Below, in pieces: positions 35,506 through 43,864 of a stretch of DNA of 64,000 nucleotides. The notes beneath the pieces are model-generated. The model saw only the letters and a list, made by a program, of their open reading frames with translations. It searched no databases and was not told the DNA's origin. Location of the stretch: contig NCRC01000008.1 in NCBI GenBank assembly GCA_002894685.1, positions 59,175 to 123,174 of the forward strand. Direction: 5' to 3'. The translations under genes were made by a program, and so were the position numbers. Each line of letters begins with the position of its first letter. Position 1 is the stretch's first letter. This stretch comes from Salinivenus lutea. Lineage in GTDB: Bacteria > Bacteroidota > Rhodothermia > Rhodothermales > Salinibacteraceae.

Positions 35506-35561
35506 AGCAGCGCCTAAATGAACGATCTCCATATCTCATTTCTCTGTAACCCCCCGTCGCT

Positions 35562-36380
35562 ATGAAAGCGGTCATCTTTGCCGGAGGCTTCGGCACCCGT
35601 CTCTCCGAAGAAACGGCCATTCGGCCGAAGCCCATGGTGGACATCGGCAACCAGCCGATCCTGTGGCACATCCTGAAGATCTACTCCGCCCACGGCATCA
35701 ATGACTTCGTCGTGTGCTGTGGGTACAAGGGCGAGGTCATCAAGGAGTACTTTGCCGGCTACCGCCACCAGCGGTCGACCGTGACCTTCGATTTCGTGAA
35801 CAATCGCGAGACGGTGCACGACAGCCGCTGTGAGCCGTGGCGTGTGACCCTGGTCGACACGGGGTTGAACACGATGACGGGCGGCCGCCTCAAGCGGGTC
35901 CAGGAGTTCGTTGGGGACGACACCTTCTGCCTCACCTACGGCGACGGCGTGAGCGACGTCGACATAACGGCGTTGGTCGACTTTCACCGGCGCCAGGGCA
36001 GGCACGCCACCCTCACCGCCATCCAGCCGCCGGGACGCTTCGGCGTCTTTAACCTCGGGCACGGCGACACCCGCGTCGACGCGTTCCGCGAGAAGCCGCA
36101 GGGCGACGGGGCGTGGATCAACGGCGGGTTCTTTGTCTGCGAGCCCGACGTCTTCGATTACCTTGAGAATGATCAGACCGTCTGGGAGCAAGAACCGCTT
36201 ATGGGACTCGCCCGCGACGGTCAACTCTCGGCCTTCCGCCACACGGGGTTCTGGCAGCCCATGGACACGCTCCGCGACAAGAACTACCTGGAGAAGCTGT
36301 GGACAGAAGAGCATCCCCCGTGGAAGGTATGGGACGAGATACCCCTCCGCCCCTCCCCGGTCACGACCAACGGGCAGTAG
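35562..36380 (+). CDS. rfbF: Glucose-1-phosphate cytidylyltransferase
   Basis: A 272-residue enzyme forming CDP-glucose from CTP and glucose-1-phosphate. The nucleotide-binding start is [20 protein letters not shown], then [32 protein letters not shown] and [17 protein letters not shown]. The final [20 protein letters not shown] is typical of RfbF. It begins the nucleotide-sugar block that continues to 41659. CDP-glucose is the usual entry to CDP-dideoxy or branched sugars. Confidence 0.95.
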   Translation: MKAVIFAGGFGTRLSEETAIRPKPMVDIGNQPILWHILKIYSAHGINDFVVCCGYKGEVIKEYFAGYRHQRSTVTFDFVNNRETVHDSRCEPWRVTLVDTGLNTMTGGRLKRVQEFVGDDTFCLTYGDGVSDVDITALVDFHRRQGRHATLTAIQPPGRFGVFNLGHGDTRVDAFREKPQGDGAWINGGFFVCEPDVFDYLENDQTVWEQEPLMGLARDGQLSAFRHTGFWQPMDTLRDKNYLEKLWTEEHPPWKVWDEIPLRPSPVTTNGQ

Positions 36381-36413
36381 CCCGGCCCCCCTCACCCCCA
36401 ATCTCCTTTCTCC

Positions 36414-37628
36414 ATGTACCAAGCGGACGTAGCCATTATTGGCGGTGGCATCATAGGGCTCGCCACGGCCGATCACCTGACCCAGCGCGACCCCGGCCTG
36501 CGCGTCGTGGTCCTTGAAAAAGAGGAGGCGGTGGCGAAGCACCAGACGGGCCGCAACTCCGGCGTCATTCACTCCGGCATCTACTACACGCCCGGCTCGC
36601 TCAAGGCCCGCACCTGTCGTGAGGGGAAGGCCGCCCTCGAGGCGTTCTGTGCGGCAGAGGACATCCCCTTCGACCGCTGCGGAAAAGTCATCGTGGCCAC
36701 GGACGACGGCGAGCTGCCGGCGCTGGAGCGCATCTACCAGAACGGCCAGGCCAATGGCGTCGAGTGTGAACTCATCGGGCCGGAGCGCCTGCGCGAGATC
36801 GAACCGCACGCCCGCGGCGTCCGCGCCATCCACGTTCCGGAAACCGGCATCGTCGACTACACGGCCGTGAGCCAGCGCCTCGCCGATCGGATGCAGGCGC
36901 GGGGCGGCCAGCTCTGGCTGAGCGCCGCCGTTCACGGCCTGCAGCCCCGAGCGGACCGCGTGATCGTCCAGTCGGCTGCCGGGGAGGTGGAGGCGCGGCA
37001 CGTCATTAACTGCGCCGGCCTCTACTCCGACCGCGTCGCCGAGCTGAGCGGCACCGACCCCGGCGTGCAGATTGTGCCGTTCCGCGGTGAATACTACGAG
37101 CTGACCCCCGAGGCCCGGCACCTGTGCCGCGGGCTCATCTACCCGGTGCCCAACCCGAATTTTCCCTTCCTCGGCGTCCACTTTACCCGCATGATCAACG
37201 GCGGGGTGGAGTGCGGCCCCAACGCCGTCCTGGCCCTGGCCCGCGAGGGCTACCGGTGGACGGACGTCGACGGGGGCGAGCTGGCCGAGGCGCTCCTGTA
37301 TCCCGGCTTCCAGAAGCTCGCCGCACGCTACTGGCGCACCGGCCTCGGCGAAATGTGGCGCTCCGCTAGTAAGCGAGCCTTCGTGCGGGCCCTCCAGGCG
37401 CTTGTGCCCGAGATTGAGGCCCGGCACCTGCAGCCGGCCCCGGCGGGCGTGCGCGCCCAGGCCGTGACCCCCGACGGCCGCCTCCTCGACGACTTTCTCC
37501 TCCGCGACGCGGGCCGCGTCCTCAACGTGTGCAACGCCCCGTCGCCCGCGGCCACCGCCTCGCTCAGCATCGGCGCGACCATCGCCGATCGCCTGGCCGA
37601 GCGCCAGGCCGTCCTCATGCCCGCCTGA
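36414..37628 (+). CDS. FAD-dependent L-2-hydroxyglutarate oxidase-like protein
   Basis: A 404-residue flavoprotein. The FAD-binding DVAIIGGGIIGLATADHLTQ is followed by RNSGVIHSGIYYTPGSLKAR, typical of LhgO. FPFLGVHFTRMINGGVECGP and a C-terminal VCNAPSPAATASLSIG complete the match. LhgO oxidises L-2-hydroxyglutarate to 2-oxoglutarate. Its place between a cytidylyltransferase and a sugar epimerase, 33 and 41 bp away, is unexpected for a central-metabolism repair enzyme. It may have been adapted to oxidise a sugar intermediate, though this is only inferred from context. Confidence 0.85.
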   Translation: MYQADVAIIGGGIIGLATADHLTQRDPGLRVVVLEKEEAVAKHQTGRNSGVIHSGIYYTPGSLKARTCREGKAALEAFCAAEDIPFDRCGKVIVATDDGELPALERIYQNGQANGVECELIGPERLREIEPHARGVRAIHVPETGIVDYTAVSQRLADRMQARGGQLWLSAAVHGLQPRADRVIVQSAAGEVEARHVINCAGLYSDRVAELSGTDPGVQIVPFRGEYYELTPEARHLCRGLIYPVPNPNFPFLGVHFTRMINGGVECGPNAVLALAREGYRWTDVDGGELAEALLYPGFQKLAARYWRTGLGEMWRSASKRAFVRALQALVPEIEARHLQPAPAGVRAQAVTPDGRLLDDFLLRDAGRVLNVCNAPSPAATASLSIGATIADRLAERQAVLMPA

Positions 37629-37669
37629 CCGGGCCTCATCACCCCCTTTCCCGCCACTCCCATACTCTC

Positions 37670-38737
37670 ATGAAGGTTCTTGTTACCGGAAGCCAGGGCT
37701 ACATCGGCTATCGTCTCGTCCACATGCTCCACGACCGCGGCCACGAGGTGATCGGCCTCGACACCGGCTTCTACGCCGATGGCGAGCTCTACCCGCTGCC
37801 CTCGCCCGAGGGCGTCCGGCAGATCTGGAAAGACATTCGCGCCATCGAGCCCGCGGATGTGGTCGGCGTCGACGCCATCTGCCACCTCGCCGAGCTGTCC
37901 AACGACCCTCTCGGCCAGCACAACCGCGAAAACACGTTCGACATCAACCACAAGGGCACCGTGCGCCTCGCCGAAATCGCCAAAGCGGCGGGGGTGAAGC
38001 GCTTCGTATACACGTCCTCCTGCAGTGTGTATGGCATTGAAGACGGAACGGGCCTGAAAACCGAAGCCTCCCCGGTGCACCCGCTCACGGCCTACGCCGA
38101 GTGCAAGGTGCTGGTGGAGCGCGACCTCGGCGCGATGGCTGACGACACGTTCTCCCCGACCTTCCTCCGGAACGCCACCGCGTACGGCCCGTCGCCGCGC
38201 CAGCGGTTCGACATTGTGCTCAACAACCTGAGCGGCTACGCCTGGACCGAAGGCGAAATCCGGATGCGCAGCGACGGCACGCCGTGGCGCCCCATGGTGC
38301 ACGTGCTCGACATCTGCCAGGCCATCGCCTGCACGCTCGACGCGCCCCGCGACGTGGTCCACAACGAGATCTTTAACGTCGGGGCCTCCGAGGAGAACTA
38401 CCAGGTCCGCGAGATTGTCGAGACCGTCGCGTCCACAATTCCAGGCTGTGAGGTGTCGATGGGCTCCAGCGACGGCGACGACCGCAGCTACCGCGTCTCG
38501 TTCGAGAAAATTGCGACGCAACTGCCCGGCTTCGAGCCGAAGTACACCCTGCGCGACGGCGCCGTGCAAATGGCCGCCATCTACAAGCAGATTGATCTGG
38601 ACCGCGACACCTTCCAGCACCGGTCGTTTACGCGGCTGAAGCAGCTGAAGCACCTCATCGAGACCGACCAAATTGACGACCGCTTCTTCTGGACGAACGG
38701 CCAAACCCATGCCATCCCCGCTAAAGTAGCGGCCTAA
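37670..38737 (+). CDS. NAD-dependent sugar epimerase/dehydratase
   Basis: A 355-residue extended SDR. The NAD-binding motif is VLVTGSQGYIGYRLVHMLHD. The catalytic Ser region is FVYTSSCSVYG, and the Tyr-Lys pair is Y-A-E-C-K. RNATAYGPSPRQRFDIVLNN and FNVGASEENYQVREIVE are typical of the class. Together with rfbF and the 3,5-epimerase it probably acts on a CDP-hexose. Whether it is a dehydratase, epimerase or reductase cannot be decided by eye. The ATG at 37670 begins the Rossmann fold directly. Confidence 0.88.
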   Translation: MKVLVTGSQGYIGYRLVHMLHDRGHEVIGLDTGFYADGELYPLPSPEGVRQIWKDIRAIEPADVVGVDAICHLAELSNDPLGQHNRENTFDINHKGTVRLAEIAKAAGVKRFVYTSSCSVYGIEDGTGLKTEASPVHPLTAYAECKVLVERDLGAMADDTFSPTFLRNATAYGPSPRQRFDIVLNNLSGYAWTEGEIRMRSDGTPWRPMVHVLDICQAIACTLDAPRDVVHNEIFNVGASEENYQVREIVETVASTIPGCEVSMGSSDGDDRSYRVSFEKIATQLPGFEPKYTLRDGAVQMAAIYKQIDLDRDTFQHRSFTRLKQLKHLIETDQIDDRFFWTNGQTHAIPAKVAA

Positions 38738-38749
38738 GCCTCCGACTCC

Positions 38750-39295
38750 ATGATCTTTACCGAACTCCCGCTTCCCGGCGCCTACGTGATTGCGCCGGAG
38801 CCGATTGGCGACGCCCGCGGCTTTTTCGCCCGCATGCTGTGCACGGAGGAGATGGCCGCGCACGGCCTCGACATGAACATCGTACAGATGAACGTGAGCT
38901 ACAGCGCCGAGCGCGGGACCCTTCGCGGCCTGCACTATCAGGCCGCCCCGCACGCCGAGAACAAGATGGTGCGCTGCGTGCGCGGGGCCCTCTACGACGT
39001 GCTGGTGGACCTGCGCCCCGAGTCGCCGACCTATCGGCAGTGGGCAGGTGTTGAGCTCACCGCCGACAACCGCCGCATGGCCTACGTGCCAGAGGGATTT
39101 GCGCACGGCTTCCTTACGCTCACGGACGACTGCGAGGTGATGTACCCGGTCACTGCGGCCTACGCGCCCGAGGCCGAGCGCGGCCTCCGTTACGACGACC
39201 CGGCGTTTGGCATCGACTGGCCCGCGCCCGTCCGGGTCCTCTCGGAAAAGGACCGGTCCTGGCCGGCCTTTGAGGCCCAGCCGACCGTGAAATGA
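38750..39295 (+). CDS. dTDP-4-dehydrorhamnose 3,5-epimerase-like protein
   Basis: A 181-residue RmlC/RfbC-type cupin. Conserved features are GDARGFFARMLCTEEMA, GTLRGLHYQ with the catalytic His, VRCVRGALYDVLVDLR, VPEGFAHGFLTL, and a closing GIDWPAP. The enzyme class epimerises C3 and/or C5 of a 4-keto-6-deoxy sugar nucleotide. There is no rmlA/rmlB/rmlD set here, so the true substrate may be a CDP-sugar. It lies 12 bp from the epimerase gene. Confidence 0.92.
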   Translation: MIFTELPLPGAYVIAPEPIGDARGFFARMLCTEEMAAHGLDMNIVQMNVSYSAERGTLRGLHYQAAPHAENKMVRCVRGALYDVLVDLRPESPTYRQWAGVELTADNRRMAYVPEGFAHGFLTLTDDCEVMYPVTAAYAPEAERGLRYDDPAFGIDWPAPVRVLSEKDRSWPAFEAQPTVK

Positions 39296-39478
39296 CCCAC
39301 GCCCGTTCTCGCTCCAATTTTGTAGCTTCATGATTCGCGTCGGTGCTGCCCTCTACACCCGACCGGTCGGGGAATGTCCGACTCGCGTCGGCATGGTCGG
39401 GGCCGTTGCATTCCCCTTTCGGAACGGCATCGCGCGGCCGAGACTCACGGCCTCCATCACGTCCCCCGCATCGACCGC

Positions 39479-40327
39479 ATGACTGCCCCTGATCGTTTGT
39501 CCGACTCTTCGTTGCCCCAGCATGTCGTCGGCGTCGTGCCGGCGGCGGGGGAGGGGACGCGCATCGCGCCGCTCCCGGGGAGCAAGGCCCTGCTGCCGAT
39601 TGGCACGCAGGCGCTTCCGGGCCACGAGGGCCCACGGGTCCGCGTGGTGTCGCAGCACCTGCTGGAGGCCCTCACGGCCGGCGGCGCCGAGGCCGCGTAC
39701 TGGGGACTGCGCGACGGGGCGTGGGACATCCCGGCGTACTGGGGCGACGGGCATCGCGTGGGGCTGCCCTGTGCGTACCTCATGGTGCGCCATTCCTACG
39801 GGGTGCCGTTCACCATCGATCAGGCCTACCCGTTCGTGAAAGAGGCGGTCGTCCTGCTCGGCTTTCCCGATATTCTGTTCCATCCCCGGGACGCCTTTGC
39901 GGTCCTCCGGCGCGAGCTGGCCGACCGCGGGGCGGACATTGTGCTCGGGTGCATGCCGGTGGACGATCCCACCACGGTCGATGTGGTGGACATGGACGCC
40001 GAGGGCACCGTGCGGGCGATTCACGTGAAGCCGGCGGCCACGGCCCTGCGGGACGCCTGGTGTCTGGCCGCCTGGGGGCCGCGCTTCACCCACTGGCTCC
40101 ACGAGCGCCTCGCCGCGATTGTGGACGACCCGGTCCGCCGGGCCCAGGTGGATGCGCACGAGCGGCACCTCGGCCACCTGTTTCAGGCCGCGATGGACGA
40201 GGGCCTGTCCGTCCGCGCCGTGTCGTTCCCCGACGGCCGGTTTTTCGACCTCGGGACCCCGGAGGCGCTGGCAGATGCTGTGCCGACCGGCGGCCTCCTC
40301 AACAATTCTCCAACCTTATCGGGCTAG
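39479..40327 (+). CDS. Sugar-phosphate nucleotidyltransferase-like protein
   Basis: A 282-residue protein of the glucose-1-phosphate thymidylyltransferase fold. It begins VVGVVPAAGEGTRIAPLPGS, close to the canonical GGxGTRL motif but with A-A-G-E-G and without the usual P-K pair (KALLPIG instead). FPDILFHPRDAF holds a metal-binding region. FDLGTPEALADA at the end is typical of the family. The changed signature leaves nucleotide specificity open. The ATG at 39479 is chosen to match the family start; the frame is open upstream. Confidence 0.82.
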   Translation: MTAPDRLSDSSLPQHVVGVVPAAGEGTRIAPLPGSKALLPIGTQALPGHEGPRVRVVSQHLLEALTAGGAEAAYWGLRDGAWDIPAYWGDGHRVGLPCAYLMVRHSYGVPFTIDQAYPFVKEAVVLLGFPDILFHPRDAFAVLRRELADRGADIVLGCMPVDDPTTVDVVDMDAEGTVRAIHVKPAATALRDAWCLAAWGPRFTHWLHERLAAIVDDPVRRAQVDAHERHLGHLFQAAMDEGLSVRAVSFPDGRFFDLGTPEALADAVPTGGLLNNSPTLSG

Positions 40328-40360
40328 TCTCCCGGTTCTCCACCTCCCTTTCCGATTCCC

Positions 40361-41659
40361 ATGATTATTGTAGACAGTGCGCTCAAGAAGCGCGAAGAAG
40401 AAGGCACTCCCATCCGCGTCGCCATCGTCGGGGCCGGGTACCAGGGCCGCGGCGTGGCCCTTCAGATCCTGACCGCCATGACGGGGATGCGCCTCGTGGC
40501 GGTCGCCAACCGGACCCTCGAGAAGGCCGAGGAGGCCTATGCACAGGCGGGGGTCGACGGCGTGCAGCACGTACACAGCGTGCCCGCCCTCGAAAACGCC
40601 ATCGCCCGCGGCCACTACGCCGTCACCGACGACGCGATGCTGGTGTGCGAGGCCGAGGGAATTGACGCCATCATTGAAGCCACCGGCACCATTGAGTTTG
40701 GGGCGAAGGTGGCGATGGCGGCCATCGAGCACGGCAAGCACCTGGTGCTCTCCAACGCCGAGCTCGACGCCACGCTCGGTCCCATCCTCAAGGTATACGC
40801 CGACACGGCGGGGGTTGTGATGACGGACATCGACGGCGACCAGCCGGGGACGATGATGAACCTCTACCGGTTCGTGGACGCCATCGGCTACAAGCCCGTC
40901 CTCGTCGGCAACATCAAAGGCCTCCTCGACCACTACCGCACGCCGGAGACGCAGCAGGCATGGGCCGACAAGCACGGACAGGCTCCCTACATGGTCACCT
41001 CGTTCGCGGACGGGACCAAGATTTCGGTGGAGAATGCCGTGGCGGCCAACGCCACTGGGTTCCCCGTCGGTCGGCGGGGCATGTACGGCCCGCGGTGCGA
41101 CCACGTGATGGAGGCGGTGGATCTCTTCCCGGAGGACGAACTGCTGGAGACAGGGCTCAACGACTACATCATCGGCGCGGAGCCGGGGCCGGGCGTGTTC
41201 GTGATTGCCTACAACGACCACCCCGTGAAGCGCCAGTACACGTCTGTTCTCAAGATGGGCGACGGGCCGTTCTACGTGTTCTACACGCCCTACCACCTGC
41301 CGCACCTGGAGGTGCCCCTCACCGTCGCCCGCGCGGTCCTTTTCCAGGACGCCGCGGTGACCCCGGCGGGCGGCCCGGTGTGTGAAGTGCCGGCCCTTGC
41401 GAAGCGTGACCTGAAGGCCGGCGAGACGCTCGACGGCATCGGCGGCTTCCACGCGTACGGCTGGATCGACAACGCCGACGTGATGCGCCGCGACAACCTC
41501 CTGCCCATTGGCCTCTCCGAGGGCTGCGTCCTCACGCGCGACGTGCCGAAAGACCAGGCGATTTCGTTCGACGACGTGACGGTCCCGGACGGTCGCCTCT
41601 GCGACCGGCTGTACGCCGAGCAGAAGGACCACTTTGAGAAGGCGCCGATCCCTGCATAG
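40361..41659 (+). CDS. SAF-domain NAD(P)-dependent oxidoreductase
   Basis: A 432-residue protein. The N-terminal Rossmann domain has VAIVGAGYQGRGVALQILTA and resembles homoserine dehydrogenase and Gfo/Idh folds. A catalytic domain follows (MTDIDGDQPGTMMNLYRFVD, GNIKGLLDHYRTPE). The C-terminal SAF domain begins about residue 345 (AKRDLKAGETLDGIGGFHAY). Such proteins occur in surface-polysaccharide loci, often near glucose-1-phosphate cytidylyltransferase, but the reaction is not established. It is 33 bp from the nucleotidyltransferase gene. Confidence 0.85.
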   Translation: MIIVDSALKKREEEGTPIRVAIVGAGYQGRGVALQILTAMTGMRLVAVANRTLEKAEEAYAQAGVDGVQHVHSVPALENAIARGHYAVTDDAMLVCEAEGIDAIIEATGTIEFGAKVAMAAIEHGKHLVLSNAELDATLGPILKVYADTAGVVMTDIDGDQPGTMMNLYRFVDAIGYKPVLVGNIKGLLDHYRTPETQQAWADKHGQAPYMVTSFADGTKISVENAVAANATGFPVGRRGMYGPRCDHVMEAVDLFPEDELLETGLNDYIIGAEPGPGVFVIAYNDHPVKRQYTSVLKMGDGPFYVFYTPYHLPHLEVPLTVARAVLFQDAAVTPAGGPVCEVPALAKRDLKAGETLDGIGGFHAYGWIDNADVMRRDNLLPIGLSEGCVLTRDVPKDQAISFDDVTVPDGRLCDRLYAEQKDHFEKAPIPA

Positions 41660-41695
41660 CGCCACGCAGCGCCGATGATCGAGCACCTCTAACCG

Positions 41696-42751
41696 ATGTT
41701 TTGCATGACGACGTCCCCGGCACGCGCGAGGGTGCCCTCCATCCCGACGAACGGAGCAACAGGTTCGATTGCACTCGTCCTCTCCGCGGATGAATCGTTT
41801 GGGTTGCCCCTGGGCGTGACGCTTTACTCCGCCCTTCAGAACCTGCGAGCGGGTTGGGACGCCGAGGTCTTCGTGCTCGACGGGGGGCTGTCGGCTCAGA
41901 CGCGCGATCGCCTGCGTCGGGTGGCGGACGGGCAGGGGGCCGCGCTCCGCTTTGTGCGGCCCGCGCTCGACCGGTATCGCACCCCGCGATTGAAGACGCA
42001 GGAGCGTTTCTCCCCAATCAACTACGCGCGGATTCACCTCGATGAATGCCTTCCCGAGCGGGTGGAACGAGCCGTGTACCTGGATGCGGACCTGGTGGTA
42101 GAGGGCGACCTGAGTCGGTTGTGGGAGGTCGCGTTTGGGGACGCGGTGCTGCTGGCGGTGCAGGATCAGATGATTCCGTTTGTTTCCGCCACGATGGGGG
42201 TGCAGCGGTGGCAGGCCCTCGGGCTCTCTCCCGAGGCCCCGTTCTTTAACTCGGGCCTGATGGTGGTACATGTGCCCCGGTACCGGGCGGAAGCGGTTGG
42301 GGCGCGCGTGTTCGACTACCTGCTGCGCTTCCGAGATCAGTTGAACTTGCCTGGCAATCAGGAGGGCTTCAACGCCATACTGGCGGGGAGGTGGAAGCCG
42401 CTGGACACGCGGTGGAATGTGGTGCACGGGGTCTACGACCCTGCCTGGTGCCGCCGAACAGAGCGAAATGAGGGATACCGCATTCCGTCCGGGGCCCTCA
42501 CCGCCGACCCTCACGTCATCCATTTTACGGACAACTCGAAACCCTGGGATCCGGCCAGCCACCATCCGGCCCGGAATCGATTCTATCGCTACCTCCGGCA
42601 CAGCGGGTTTTTGACGCGTCCCGAATATCTGGCCTGGCGGGCCCTCCATGAGGGGCGCCGGGCCTATCACTGGCTGCGTCGCGCCAGCCGCCCCCTCCGA
42701 CACCTACTCGGGCTCCGGAAAGCTGCGCGACCCGATGCTCTCCCTTCTTAA
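41696..42751 (+). CDS. GT8 family glycosyltransferase
   Basis: A 351-residue GT8 enzyme. Features include ADESFGLPLGVTLYSALQNL, the metal-binding D-x-D in YLDADLVVEGD, FFNSGLMVVHVPRYR, NLPGNQEGFNAIL, and the H-x-x-x-x-K-P-W motif in IHFTDNSKPW. The family transfers glucose or galactose with retention, often to LPS core. It is a tandem relative of the next gene (42761-43846). The family tail of basic residues may bind membranes. Confidence 0.94.
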   Translation: MFCMTTSPARARVPSIPTNGATGSIALVLSADESFGLPLGVTLYSALQNLRAGWDAEVFVLDGGLSAQTRDRLRRVADGQGAALRFVRPALDRYRTPRLKTQERFSPINYARIHLDECLPERVERAVYLDADLVVEGDLSRLWEVAFGDAVLLAVQDQMIPFVSATMGVQRWQALGLSPEAPFFNSGLMVVHVPRYRAEAVGARVFDYLLRFRDQLNLPGNQEGFNAILAGRWKPLDTRWNVVHGVYDPAWCRRTERNEGYRIPSGALTADPHVIHFTDNSKPWDPASHHPARNRFYRYLRHSGFLTRPEYLAWRALHEGRRAYHWLRRASRPLRHLLGLRKAARPDALPS

Positions 42752-42760
42752 GCACGTCTG

Positions 42761-43846
42761 ATGATGACCCGATCCCCTGTATGCTCCTCCTTGTCCTCCG
42801 CCACCTCCTCCGGGGCGGAGTCGCACCCGCCAACGCCGGACGACGCCCGTCCCAATGGGGAATCCGCGGGGCCCTCGCCCGAGGCGCCCATCGTGATCGT
42901 GACGGCCGGGGACGACGGCTTTGCGATGCCGATGGCCGTTACCCTGTCGTCGGCCCTCACCCATCTCCCCCCCGAGCAGGCCGTCCAGATTATCGCCCTC
43001 GACTCCGGGATGTCGGCGGACCACCAGCGGCGGATTGCGTCGGTCGTCCGCCGGGCCCACGACCGGGCCACCCTCGACTGGCACCACCCCGATGTGTCCT
43101 CGATCGATCAGATTGATCTGCAGGACATGGACCCGCGGTTCAACGCCTCGATGTTCTACCGCTTCCTCATTCCCGACGTGCTCCCCAAGACGTGCAATCG
43201 CGTGCTGTATTTGGACAGCGACGTGGTGGTGGAACGGAATCTACGGCCGATGTGGCGTACGCCCTTCGACGGGAACGCCATTCTGGCCGTGCCCGAGCGC
43301 ATCGTCTCGTGTCCGGAGGCGGGGGTGGCGGAGTGGGAGCGGCTGGGGCTGGATCCGGACGCCCGGTACTTCAACTCGGGCATCATGCTCATTAACCTCG
43401 CGGCCTGGCGGGCAGACAGCATCCACGGACAGGCCATCAAGTACCTGCTGGACCCGTCCAATCACTTCTCGTATCCGGGCGATCAGGAGGCCCTCAATGC
43501 GGTGCTGGCTGGACGGTGGGGGGCCCTGGACCTGCGGTGGAACGTGACGCACCTCCTCTACGACGAGGGGGAGAAGCCGAAGATGGAGGCGATGCTGGGG
43601 CGCGACCTCGACCCCGTCGCCCAGGATCCCTTCCTCCTCCACTACACGTCCGATCGGAAGCCGTGGGAGTCGTACTGCGACCACCCGATGGAGGACCGGT
43701 TCCACCACTACCTTCGGCGGAGCGGGTGGTTCTCGTCGCTCGGATACCCGTCCTGGCGGGTGGGACTTGCGGGGCGGCGTGGCCTGCACCACCTGAAGAC
43801 GGTCACGCGACCCATTCGGCACCGGATCGGGCTGCGGCGCCGGTAG
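42761..43846 (+). CDS. GT8 family glycosyltransferase (tandem paralogue)
   Basis: A 361-residue GT8 enzyme with the same landmarks as its neighbour: GDDGFAMPMAVTLSSALTHL, D-S-D in YLDSDVVVERNL, FNSGIMLINLAAWR, YPGDQEALNAVLAGRWG and HYTSDRKPWESY. An N-terminal low-complexity stretch rich in Ser/Pro adds about 40 residues. Only 9 bp separate it from the upstream GT8. It closes the plus-strand cluster and meets the convergent gene 18 bp away. Confidence 0.94.
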   Translation: MMTRSPVCSSLSSATSSGAESHPPTPDDARPNGESAGPSPEAPIVIVTAGDDGFAMPMAVTLSSALTHLPPEQAVQIIALDSGMSADHQRRIASVVRRAHDRATLDWHHPDVSSIDQIDLQDMDPRFNASMFYRFLIPDVLPKTCNRVLYLDSDVVVERNLRPMWRTPFDGNAILAVPERIVSCPEAGVAEWERLGLDPDARYFNSGIMLINLAAWRADSIHGQAIKYLLDPSNHFSYPGDQEALNAVLAGRWGALDLRWNVTHLLYDEGEKPKMEAMLGRDLDPVAQDPFLLHYTSDRKPWESYCDHPMEDRFHHYLRRSGWFSSLGYPSWRVGLAGRRGLHHLKTVTRPIRHRIGLRRR

Positions 43847-43864
43847 GCGGCACGCGGGGCGGGG

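Noticed and set aside
35514..37427. Minus-strand open frame (637 codons)
   Set aside because: Antisense to rfbF and the LhgO-like gene.
37328..39331. Minus-strand open frame (667 codons)
   Set aside because: Antisense to the sugar epimerase and RmlC-like genes.
40316..42703. Minus-strand open frame (795 codons)
   Set aside because: Antisense to the SAF oxidoreductase and a GT8 gene.
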